From positions 1-7,511 of the forward strand of contig JAHHUI010000070.1 of assembly GCA_020024055.1 (NCBI GenBank): 7,511 nucleotides of DNA. The letters run 5' to 3'. Positions 1 through 6,645 of this stretch are shown here, piece after piece. Both the position numbers and the translations under genes were made by a program. This stretch comes from Spirochaetaceae bacterium. Lineage in GTDB: Bacteria > Spirochaetota > Spirochaetia > WRBN01. Each line of letters begins with the position of its first letter. The stretch's first letter is position 1. Below the pieces are notes generated by a model, which was not told where the DNA came from, ran no database searches, and saw only the letters and a program-made list of their open reading frames with translations.

Positions 1-812
1 CTAACGTAGACCTGACAGGCTATAAACGCGATATGGCAATTAATAAATCTTTCCCCGAAATGCTGATCCGCCGTTCTCATGATACAGGTGTCTTCAAGCT
101 TCCTATCGGTAGCATGGACACCAGTCCCATTGTGGGAAAACTGGGCACAGGTGTGGAACATAATGAAACTTTCACAGCTTTCGAGCAGGGCAGTCTGAAA
201 CAGACTGAAAATGACTTCGACCTGGCCTTGGCCAACAATCAAAGCGATCGCGCCATGGGCTTTTTCGTGATTGAGACCCCTTATGGCGAACGCTATACCA
301 GAAACGGCAGTTTCATCCTGGGCAAAGAGGGCTATCTTGTCACCAAAGACGGCTATCGCGTGATGGGCGAAAATGGCCCGATCCAAACAAAGCTGCATAA
401 TTTCCGCGTTGATTCTGAGGGCGTGGTGTGGCACAATGCCGCCTATAACAAAGAAGACCCTGCACAATTAACCAGCCAGAAGGACAATGACTGGTCTCAG
501 AATGAAGTGTTAGATCGTCTGAAAATTGTGCATTTCTTTGACATGATGGATCAGTCCGCAGAGCGCTATCTTGAAAAACAGGGCAACAGCATGTGGAAAG
601 CCACTGAATTATCCGGCCCGGCAGTGATTTTAGAGCCCGGCCCCCAGCGTCCACAGGTATTACAGGGGTTTTTAGAAACCTCTGCCGTAAATGCGATCAC
701 AGAAATGGTGAATATGATTTCAATCAACCGCGCTTATGAAGCCTGTCAAAAAGTGGTACAGAGCCAAGACACCATGACAGAACAATCTGTCAGCCGCGTG
801 CTGCGCGCTTAA
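1..812 (+). CDS. flgF: Flagellar basal-body rod protein FlgF (5' end outside window)
   Basis: Proximal rod protein of the flagellar basal body, which in spirochaetes drives periplasmic flagella. It belongs to the FlgE/F/G rod-hook family, exported by the flagellar type III system without a cleaved signal peptide. The reading frame is open from base 3 and reads NVDLTGYKRD before the first ATG at 33. That is the end of the family's N-terminal ANNLANV-TGYKR signature, so the ATG at 33 is internal and the true start lies upstream, probably about 25-30 codons away. 269 codons are visible. Downstream come GSMDTSPIVGKLGTGVE, the GFFVIETPYGERYTRNGSF fold motif, and the C-terminal helix with LETSAVNAITEMVNMI and NRAYEACQKVVQSQD, which mediates axial packing. 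Spirochaete FlgF and FlgG are close paralogues. I chose FlgF from the N-terminal motifs and the extended C-terminal tail. The gene ends 46 nt from the convergent rpoD. Confidence 0.85.
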   Translation, partial: NVDLTGYKRDMAINKSFPEMLIRRSHDTGVFKLPIGSMDTSPIVGKLGTGVEHNETFTAFEQGSLKQTENDFDLALANNQSDRAMGFFVIETPYGERYTRNGSFILGKEGYLVTKDGYRVMGENGPIQTKLHNFRVDSEGVVWHNAAYNKEDPAQLTSQKDNDWSQNEVLDRLKIVHFFDMMDQSAERYLEKQGNSMWKATELSGPAVILEPGPQRPQVLQGFLETSAVNAITEMVNMISINRAYEACQKVVQSQDTMTEQSVSRVLRA

Positions 813-827
813 TTCAACAAAGCAATA

Positions 828-860
828 AAAACCCTCCTATCAAGGAAGGTTTTCTTTTTT
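828..860. terminator. Bidirectional intrinsic terminator between flgF and rpoD
   Basis: Hairpin with arms AAAACC + TCCT (828-833, 835-838) and AGGA + GGTTTT (843-846, 848-853), a single C/A mismatch and a 4-nt loop ATCA. On the + strand it is followed by CTTTTTT (854-860), a good U-tract for ending flgF transcripts. On the - strand the stem's own TTTT is followed by T-A-TT, a weaker tail that can still serve rpoD. It fills most of the 46-nt gap between two convergent stop codons, and its + strand T-run overlaps the last bases of rpoD. Confidence 0.8.
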
Positions 861-2631
861 AGTTTTCAATAAAATCTTTCAGAATTGCCTTTCTGCGCGG
901 ATGCTTCAGGCGCTTGAGAGCTTTGGCCTCAATCTGGCGAATGCGCTCACGTGTGACATCAAAATATAAGCCCACTTCTTCCAAGGTCAGAGAATAGCCG
1001 TCTTCCAAGCCATATCTCATCTTCAATACTTCCTGCTCACGCGGATTCAGTGAAGAGAGTGCTTCACGCAGCTTCTCCTGCAAGATTTTGAACGAGGTCT
1101 GCACGGCAGGGTTTTCAGCGTCTTTATCATCAATAAAATCACCCAGCAATGAATCTTCTTCCTCGCCCACCGGTGTTTCCAGGCTGATCGGCTCACGCGC
1201 CACGCTCTTGGCTGACTTCACTCTTTGCACGGTCCAGCCCAGACGTTTGGCAATTTCCTCATCGCTAGGCTCGCGGCCCAACAGCTGCATCAGCTGGCGG
1301 CTTTCGCGAGAGACTTTGTTAATCTGCTCGATCATATGCACAGGCACGCGAATAGTCCTGGCCTGATCGCTGATACTGCGCGTGATGGCCTGGCGAATCC
1401 ACCATGTGGCATAAGTGGAAAATTTATACCCCTTGCGATATTCAAATTTCTCCACAGCCTTAATCAGACCCACATTGCCTTCCTGAACCAGATCGAAAAA
1501 GTGCAGACCGCGATTGGTATATTTCTTCGCAATCGACACCACCAGGCGCAGATTCGCCTCAGTCAGGCGATCTTTGGTCGACTTCATCAGATTCTTTCCG
1601 CGTTCAATCTCTTGGCTCTTTGCTAAAATATCCTGGCAGCCTAATTCATATTCAAATTCAATCTCAGACAGCTTCTTGTCTGTCAGCTGAATCTGGCGAA
1701 TCTTTTCTTTAATTTCATCGCTGCCCAGGCCCAGGCGCTTTTCAATAATTTCACGCTCGCTGGAACTGGCCAACTGTCGGCCAAGTTGACGCAATTCCCG
1801 CATGCTGCCCACGCGCAAATCCGCCTGCATCGCCGCAATTTCTTTCTGGCATTCGCGAATATGGCGCGCCACATGCAGAAATTCATCAGAAAAAGCAAAA
1901 ATCTCTTCCTGATGAATAGGCACCTTGGCCAATTCCTCCAGCAAGGCCTGCCGTCTGGACACCAGTCTGGGGTCAGTCAGCACATTGCCATCCTGCGCCA
2001 CCACTTTGTGTTTAAATTCAATATGCGCTTTCAAAGCCGGATATAAAGGCTTCAAAGAATCACGATAAAATTGATTCAGTCGCCGTCTTTCGCTTAGAAT
2101 ATCTGTATTGTCTTTGCGATCCAGCTCTTCCACTTCCTCACGACGCATGAAAGCACGATTGGCCAATTCATAAAAACTGTGAATCACCATGCCCGAATTT
2201 CTGAGTGTATTGGTCACGGTGTTCTCACCTTCTTCCATCTGCTTGGACAAGGCTACTTCATCTTCCGCGCTCAGCAAGCCCTCGCGCCCGATTTCGCGCA
2301 GGTATAAACGAATAGGATCATCGATGCTGCCGTCCAAATCAGAATGAATCAGGCATTTTTTTCCCTTTCCATTTCCCCCCGAAACCATCACGCTGAGATC
2401 TTCTTCCAGGCGAATATCATCCACATCCACATCGCCGGGAAAAATCTGTGCATCTTCAATATGAATATGATTTGCTTCTAAATAGGCCAAAATATTATCA
2501 ATTTTGTCGCCCTGAATCATATCTTCTGGCAATAATTCACTTAATTCATCATAGGTAATTGAATTTTTTCTTCCTTTGCTGTACTCCACCAGCTTTTGAA
2601 TGCTGGCATCATTTTCCAATTCATTGCTCAA
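859..2631 (-). CDS. rpoD: RNA polymerase major sigma factor RpoD (sigma-70)
   Basis: Housekeeping sigma subunit that directs RNA polymerase to -35/-10 promoters; 590 aa. Residues 10-60 resemble region 1.1 (ITYDELSELLPED). Region 1.2 begins at 104 (DDPIRLYLREIG). About 136-345 is a long charged non-conserved insert. Region 2 follows at 355-432, with ANLRLVVSIAKKY, the 2.3/2.4 segment TYATWWIRQAITRSISDQ and RTIRVPVH. Region 3 is about 433-505. Region 4 holds the -35-reading helix-turn-helix at 548-576 (LTLEEVGLYFDVTRERIRQIEAKAL). The start is TTG, 2 nt after the dnaG stop. The next in-frame ATG (codon 38) would cut off half of region 1.1, so TTG is preferred. A purine-rich AAAGGCGGGA lies just upstream. 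It is the last gene of the rplY-pth-tilS-dnaG-rpoD block. Oddity: residues 85-92 (GGNGKGKK) form a glycine/lysine linker encoded across a G6 and an A7 run. Confidence 0.97.
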   Translation of the reverse strand: MSNELENDASIQKLVEYSKGRKNSITYDELSELLPEDMIQGDKIDNILAYLEANHIHIEDAQIFPGDVDVDDIRLEEDLSVMVSGGNGKGKKCLIHSDLDGSIDDPIRLYLREIGREGLLSAEDEVALSKQMEEGENTVTNTLRNSGMVIHSFYELANRAFMRREEVEELDRKDNTDILSERRRLNQFYRDSLKPLYPALKAHIEFKHKVVAQDGNVLTDPRLVSRRQALLEELAKVPIHQEEIFAFSDEFLHVARHIRECQKEIAAMQADLRVGSMRELRQLGRQLASSSEREIIEKRLGLGSDEIKEKIRQIQLTDKKLSEIEFEYELGCQDILAKSQEIERGKNLMKSTKDRLTEANLRLVVSIAKKYTNRGLHFFDLVQEGNVGLIKAVEKFEYRKGYKFSTYATWWIRQAITRSISDQARTIRVPVHMIEQINKVSRESRQLMQLLGREPSDEEIAKRLGWTVQRVKSAKSVAREPISLETPVGEEEDSLLGDFIDDKDAENPAVQTSFKILQEKLREALSSLNPREQEVLKMRYGLEDGYSLTLEEVGLYFDVTRERIRQIEAKALKRLKHPRRKAILKDFIEN

Positions 2632-2633
2632 TT

Positions 2634-4424
2634 TTACAGTCCCGCCTTTAGTTGCTGCAACTCTTGTACTACAAGGATATAATCCTTCATCAGATCATTC
2701 ACAGACTCGTCGCTGTCCCCTCGTTTTTCTGCTCGTTTTATCATATCTGCCAAATTTAAACATTCCCTTTCTAATTCCCTCACTTCCAACTGCTTCAGCA
2801 TGATTTGAACATATTGCCCTATGTCGTCATCGGGCTCAAAATGCGAAGGTTGAAGCAAATAGCACTTGATATCCTTATCAAAAGGGCTTTGTTCTTCCAG
2901 CCATAGTGAAAAACTGATCTTATCAAGGTTGTTTTCTAAATAACTTGCCACCAGCTGACTTTCATGGGAATCCAACCATCTCTTTTGAAGCGCCCGGCCA
3001 TGCTGTGCATAACAGTGGGGGTGTTCCAAAAAAATCCTTAACAATTCATAGATTGTCCCATTAAACTGATAAAGACTTTTGCTGTGCAAGTCTTGTGTTT
3101 CTACATCTTCTCCTACGGTTAACCTGCGTATGGATTTCTTATCGAAACGTTGAAATTCATCAACGACCACTCCCTCTTTCAGATTCAGTCTGGTGGCCAG
3201 GATTCGCAACATTTCATCTTGAATCACAGGCGATGATATACTCTGAATATACGGGAAAATTGCCTGGCACACGCCCACAGCCTCTGCGGCGTTTTGCGGA
3301 ACCGGCCTTGCCGTAATATCTATAAGAAATTCAATCGGGATCCTAGCACTATCGATAGATTTTTGCAAGCCCTTTAGATTTTTTTTCTGTAAAATTTCAC
3401 CAGGATCTTTTTCTTCCTCAAGATCCACGATTTTCATCTGCATATTCAGCTTTTCTAAAATGAAAATCGCCGACTTTTTAGCTTTTTCTCCTGCTTCATC
3501 ATTGTCAAAAATGATATAGCCCTTCTCTGTATTGCGCCGCAGAAGCTTGGCTTGCTCTTGTGTGAACCCCGTGCCCAGCGATGCCACTGCCTGTGGAAAC
3601 CCCATTTCATACATGGCACACACATCCATCGCCCCTTCACACAGCATAAACCCCTGCTCAGCAATAGCCTTTTTTGCCTGATAAAAACCGAATAGATTCT
3701 GTTTTTTATTATAAATAAGCGTATCAGGGCTGTTGAGATATTTGGGCGAATGCGCATTCAAAGGCTCTGTAATCAGGCGCCCGGAAAAAGCCACAATTTC
3801 TCCGGTATTTTGAAATACAGGGAATAATATCCTGTCTAGAAAAAAAGGAAACTGGGGATATTTCTTGGAAAACAATCCACTCTTGTCCAGGATTTTATCG
3901 CTATAGCCTTTTTTTTGTAAAAAACTGTATAGAAAGTATTTATCCTTGGGGGCATAGCCTATTTGATAATGCCGTATTGTCTTCTCACCCAGGCCGCGCT
4001 GATGTAAATACTGCAAAGCGGATTCTCCATCAGCGGTATTCCACAAATAATGCTCAAAGGTTTTAACAATGCGCTGATACAGCAGAAGCAAAGCCTTTTT
4101 TTCCTGAAGATTTTCCTCTCCGCGCTCATCATTTTTGTCAATAATAATTCCCAGCTGATTCGCAAATTGATGCACAGCCTCGACAAAGCCGATTTTGTCT
4201 ATTTCCATGAGAAACTGAAAAATACCGCCGGATTTTTTACAGCCGAAACAATAAAAAGACCCTCTGCTAGGAGTCACACTGAAACTGGGCGTCTTTTCCA
4301 GATGAAAAGGACAGCAGCCCCAGAAACGATCACCCCTGCGTTCCAAGGCAACATAACGGCTCACCAGCTCGACAATATCGATTTGATCTTCTATACGTTT
4401 AATAATATGATTAGGAATTGCCAT
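2634..4424 (-). CDS. dnaG: DNA primase DnaG
   Basis: Makes RNA primers for chromosomal replication in partnership with the replicative helicase DnaB; 596 aa, a normal length. The N-terminal CHC2 zinc-binding domain has ligands C38, H41, C59 and C62 in CPFHLEKTPSFSVTP and YCFGCKKSG. The core catalytic domain has RILFPVFQNTGEIVAFSGR (198-216) and LGTGFTQEQAKLLRR. The TOPRIM motifs are E263 (CEGAMD) and the metal-binding D307-N-D309 (IIFDNDEAGEKA), followed by KDPGE (339-343). The DND replaces the commoner DGD but keeps both aspartates. The C-terminal part (about 450-596), expected to be the helicase-binding domain, is divergent, as usual. The start is ATG with a good GAGG Shine-Dalgarno 5 nt upstream. 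It lies about 29 nt after tilS and 2 nt before rpoD, echoing the dnaG-rpoD pairing of the enteric macromolecular synthesis operon. Confidence 0.97.
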   Translation of the reverse strand: MAIPNHIIKRIEDQIDIVELVSRYVALERRGDRFWGCCPFHLEKTPSFSVTPSRGSFYCFGCKKSGGIFQFLMEIDKIGFVEAVHQFANQLGIIIDKNDERGEENLQEKKALLLLYQRIVKTFEHYLWNTADGESALQYLHQRGLGEKTIRHYQIGYAPKDKYFLYSFLQKKGYSDKILDKSGLFSKKYPQFPFFLDRILFPVFQNTGEIVAFSGRLITEPLNAHSPKYLNSPDTLIYNKKQNLFGFYQAKKAIAEQGFMLCEGAMDVCAMYEMGFPQAVASLGTGFTQEQAKLLRRNTEKGYIIFDNDEAGEKAKKSAIFILEKLNMQMKIVDLEEEKDPGEILQKKNLKGLQKSIDSARIPIEFLIDITARPVPQNAAEAVGVCQAIFPYIQSISSPVIQDEMLRILATRLNLKEGVVVDEFQRFDKKSIRRLTVGEDVETQDLHSKSLYQFNGTIYELLRIFLEHPHCYAQHGRALQKRWLDSHESQLVASYLENNLDKISFSLWLEEQSPFDKDIKCYLLQPSHFEPDDDIGQYVQIMLKQLEVRELERECLNLADMIKRAEKRGDSDESVNDLMKDYILVVQELQQLKAGL

Positions 4425-4453
4425 TACTACCTCAAAAGGTACGGAAAATCCTT

Positions 4454-5443
4454 TTATTTTGTTGATAGTTTATATTCATTTTTTGCCTCTTTACTGAAAA
4501 ATAAACAATTTTTCTTTTTTCTCAAAATGATTCCATATCCGCGCAGCACAATCGGGCCCGCGGTGAATCTCATGGAAATGACAAAACGCCGAGGCAATCT
4601 GAAATCCTGCGGACAATCACCGCGCATTAATGTATCAAACCAATGATAAATCAATTTTTGCTGAAACAGCGGCGGCTGCTTCAAAAAAAGCGGCAATGGA
4701 AATTGAATACTTTGATCATGATACTGCTCGTGCTGAAACAATCCCTGCATATAAATATTGAGCTTTTTCTCTAATTTTTTGCTTTCTTGGGCCAGATACA
4801 CCAGCTGGGCCGAAAACTCAGGCACACTTTCCTGCATTTTTTTCAGCTCTCTACGCAGGCGATTGCGCAGAATCCTCTGGTCATTATTCGTGCTGTCTTC
4901 ATGCCAGGAGATATGATTCTGTCTCAGGAAGTCTTTTAACTCCTGCTTGCGAAAACACAGCACAGGCCGAATCAGGCTGCCCCTGCGCGCTGGAATTCCC
5001 GCCAGGCCCTCGGCGCTGTATTTCTGCATCAGGCGCATATACACCGTTTCCAAATGATCATCCCATGTATGCGCCGTGGCAATGGCATCACAGCGATATT
5101 GCGAGGCCACCTGGCTGAAAATCTTATAACGAAGATGCCGGGCATCAGCCTCAAGGCCTGCATCTTTCCTCCAAGTCTGCGGATCGGCATGCACAATATC
5201 CAATGGCAGATGATATTTTTCGCAAAGATTTTGGATAACCATAATATCCTGATCCGTTTCTTCTTTGGGCCGCAGGCCATGCTGCACATGAAGCAGACGC
5301 AATGTACATTGATGATGAGACAGTGTCTTGGCAAAAAGCGCCGCCATGGCCATGCTGTCACACCCTCCCGAACAGGTCAGCAAGACACTCTGGCCGCCTT
5401 GTATAGAAAATTGATTCAAAGACTCAAGAAAATGTTCTATCAT
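4454..5443 (-). CDS. tilS: tRNA(Ile)-lysidine synthetase TilS
   Basis: Cytoplasmic N-type ATP pyrophosphatase that converts C34 of tRNA-Ile(CAU) to lysidine using ATP and lysine, allowing AUA to be read as isoleucine. It is normally essential. The PP-loop is SGGCDS at residues 25-30. The second conserved motif is TAHTWDDHLETVYMRL (123-138), and the third is EDSTNND with LRNRLR (182-197). At 329 aa it has the catalytic domain and a central helical domain. It is shorter than E. coli TilS, so a full C-terminal TilS-C domain seems to be missing, as in other short forms such as that of Aquifex. The start ATG overlaps the pth stop as ATGA, and no Shine-Dalgarno is visible upstream (CATTAACAGTTT), so initiation probably depends on ribosomes finishing pth. 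About 29 nt separate it from dnaG. Confidence 0.95.
   Translation of the reverse strand: MIEHFLESLNQFSIQGGQSVLLTCSGGCDSMAMAALFAKTLSHHQCTLRLLHVQHGLRPKEETDQDIMVIQNLCEKYHLPLDIVHADPQTWRKDAGLEADARHLRYKIFSQVASQYRCDAIATAHTWDDHLETVYMRLMQKYSAEGLAGIPARRGSLIRPVLCFRKQELKDFLRQNHISWHEDSTNNDQRILRNRLRRELKKMQESVPEFSAQLVYLAQESKKLEKKLNIYMQGLFQHEQYHDQSIQFPLPLFLKQPPLFQQKLIYHWFDTLMRGDCPQDFRLPRRFVISMRFTAGPIVLRGYGIILRKKKNCLFFSKEAKNEYKLSTK
5440..5443 (-). promoter_or_regulatory. ATGA stop/start overlap coupling pth and tilS
   Basis: On the - strand the last bases of pth (TGA) and the first codon of tilS (ATG) share ATGA. The preceding 20 nt contain no GGAG-like sequence. This is the usual arrangement for termination-reinitiation coupling. 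The coupling itself is inferred. Confidence 0.6.
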
Positions 5444-6009
5444 AAACTGTTAATGATTTGCTGAAGACCTGTAAAAGATTTTTCATGTATTTTTTCTAAA
5501 AAAATCTGTGCCAGATCTGCACATAATTTCAGAAAGACTGACTCCTGCTCTGAGGGAAACCTGCCCAAAACATAGCCGGGCACATCCTGCGGCAACACAG
5601 GACGACCCACGCCAATAAACAGCCGCCAAAAATCCCTGCTGCCGCTAAGATCAATAATATTCTGCAACCCCTTTTGGCCGCCAGAGCCGCCTGAAAATTT
5701 CATCTTGGCACGGCCACAGGCTAAATCCATATTATCACAAATGACACATGTATGCACCAGGCCAATGCCTGTGCGCCTTTGCAGATCGGCCAGACATTTT
5801 CCCGAAAGATTCATATACGTCAACGGCTTTGCCAAAAAAAAAGTACATCCGGGATTTTTAACCTGCCAAAGAATATAATGACTGTTCTGGCGTATTTTTT
5901 CAGCATCGGCTGAATTGAGCACAGCATCTACAAAACAAAAGCCGGCATTATGCCGGCTCTTTTCATATTGCCTGCCGGGATTTCCCAGGCCAATCAGCAA
6001 CACTTTCAA
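5440..6009 (-). CDS. pth: Peptidyl-tRNA hydrolase Pth
   Basis: Cleaves the ester bond of peptidyl-tRNAs that drop off ribosomes, recycling tRNA; a cytoplasmic monomer. A longer frame opens at TTG 6024. I prefer TTG at 6009 because it has GGGAG 8 nt upstream, it gives the family's usual start (MKVLLIGLGNPG), and it puts the active-site residues at E. coli-like numbers: N10 (GLGNPG), H20 (SRHNAGF), N67 (YMNLSG) and D92 (CDNMDL). The protein is then 189 aa, a typical length. Oddity: the conserved GGHNGL loop, whose Asn contacts the substrate in the E. coli enzyme (N114), reads GGQKGL here, with Q112 and K113. A T9 run encodes part of TFFLAK. Codons 16-23 form a strong terminator-like hairpin. 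pth follows rplY by 18 nt and overlaps tilS by 4 nt. Confidence 0.93.
   Translation of the reverse strand: MKVLLIGLGNPGRQYEKSRHNAGFCFVDAVLNSADAEKIRQNSHYILWQVKNPGCTFFLAKPLTYMNLSGKCLADLQRRTGIGLVHTCVICDNMDLACGRAKMKFSGGSGGQKGLQNIIDLSGSRDFWRLFIGVGRPVLPQDVPGYVLGRFPSEQESVFLKLCADLAQIFLEKIHEKSFTGLQQIINSL
5931..5961 (-). terminator. Terminator-like hairpin inside the 5' part of pth
   Basis: On the transcribed - strand, AAGAGCCGGCA (5961-5951) pairs with TGCCGGCTTTT (5947-5937) around a TAA loop. That is 11 pairs including one G-U, with a GC-rich core of AGCCGGCA/TGCCGGCT. The RNA then continues GUUUUG, so the 3' side reads CUUUUGUUUUG. This is the shape of an intrinsic terminator. It lies about 50-80 nt into pth and encodes the catalytic RHNAGF motif, so part of the symmetry could come from codon choice. 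Whether it terminates is unknown; heavy translation would normally mask it. Confidence 0.4.
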
Positions 6010-6027
6010 TTGATTGTCTCCCAAATT

Positions 6028-6603
6028 TTATTCTTCACCCTCGGCAGGCGCGCTGGCTTTGGGCATCACCAAAGAGACAACTATTGTATCAGTCTTGGTC
6101 ACAAATTTGACATTTTCAATGGCAATCAAACTTGCCACGGTCAGGCTGTCGCCTATTTTCAGGCTGGAAATATCAATTTTTACTTCTTTGGGAGTGAACA
6201 TCGGCATGCTTTCCACTTCCACTTTGTCCAGCATCTGATTCACCACACCGCCGTCGCGTTCGCCCACGGCCTGGCCAGAAAGCACCACGGGCACTGCCGT
6301 GCGCACCTCTTTCACGCGCTTAATTTCATACAGATCCACATGCAAAATCTTATCGCGCACAATATCATAATGATAATCTTTAACTAAAACATCATGTTTC
6401 TTCCCTGCAATTTCCAAGGGAACAATGGTCTTGTCCGACATATAGCGAAATTTTTTGTTGAAATCGTCGGCATTCAATAAAATATGCTGAGTTTTAGACA
6501 CTCCGTAAACAACAGCAGGAATCTTCCCGCAACGGCGCATGCGGCCGACGACATTTTTTCCAAACTCTGTCCGCGGCTCGGCAATCAATAGCAAATTATC
6601 CAT
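6028..6603 (-). CDS. rplY: Ribosomal protein L25, Ctc/TL5 family
   Basis: Large-subunit protein that binds 5S rRNA. The 191-aa length indicates the long Ctc/TL5 form with two domains, unlike the short E. coli L25. The N-terminal 5S-binding beta-barrel covers about 5-93 (R11-TEFGKN, RMRRCGKIPAVVYG at 21-34, VLVKDYHYD and ILHVDLYEI). The C-terminal TL5 domain covers about 97-180 (VRTAVPVVLSGQAVGERDGGVVNQ, then SMPMFTPKEVKIDISSLKIGDSL). The protein ends in a short acidic, flexible tail (PAEGEE). The start is ATG. The best Shine-Dalgarno (GGAGAGGAG) lies about 14 nt upstream, farther than usual, behind an A-rich stretch. It is the first gene of the block, next to pth as in many bacteria. It is probably transcribed from the promoter at 6646-6675. 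Confidence 0.95.
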   Translation of the reverse strand: MDNLLLIAEPRTEFGKNVVGRMRRCGKIPAVVYGVSKTQHILLNADDFNKKFRYMSDKTIVPLEIAGKKHDVLVKDYHYDIVRDKILHVDLYEIKRVKEVRTAVPVVLSGQAVGERDGGVVNQMLDKVEVESMPMFTPKEVKIDISSLKIGDSLTVASLIAIENVKFVTKTDTIVVSLVMPKASAPAEGEE

Positions 6604-6619
6604 TTTCTTTTTGTAAACT

Positions 6620-6645
6620 CCTCTCCAAAAAACAGCTCAGAGAGG
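6620..6645 (-). repeat. Inverted repeat overlapping rplY start of transcription and SD
   Basis: CCTCTC and GAGAGG arms (6620-6625 and 6640-6645) separated by 14 nt. One arm touches the TATAAT box, and the other is part of the GGAGAGGAG Shine-Dalgarno of rplY. It could be an operator, or a hairpin hiding the ribosome binding site if transcription starts close to the -10 box. The arms are short and purine/pyrimidine biased, so chance is possible. Confidence 0.35.

Noticed and set aside
33..812. flgF starting at the ATG at 33
   Set aside because: The frame is open to the window edge and the residues before it (NVDLTGYKRD) belong to the conserved N-terminal family signature.
1771..1790. CAACT/AGTTG inverted repeat and repeated GGCCAA in rpoD
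   Set aside because: Five-base arms inside a conserved coding region; expected by chance.
2673..2687. Perfect inverted repeat AAGGAT-ATA-ATCCTT with a + strand TATAAT
   Set aside because: It lies inside the dnaG 3' coding region, is short and AT-rich, has no U-tract, and the TATAAT points antisense without a -35 box.
4434..4455. AAAAGG/CCTTTT hairpin between tilS and dnaG
   Set aside because: Only 6 pairs with a 10-nt loop and no following U-tract; too weak to call a terminator or attenuator.
4050..4646. 198-aa open frame on the + strand across the dnaG/tilS junction
   Set aside because: It is antisense to well-supported conserved genes, with no recognisable domain or ribosome binding site.
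5343..5357. CATGGCCATG palindrome in tilS
   Set aside because: It arises from Met-Ala-Met-Ala codons right after the PP-loop motif; no other signal supports a site.
5950..6387. 145-aa open frame on the + strand opposite pth and rplY
   Set aside because: The His/Phe-rich composition is typical of a reverse-frame artefact of conserved genes.
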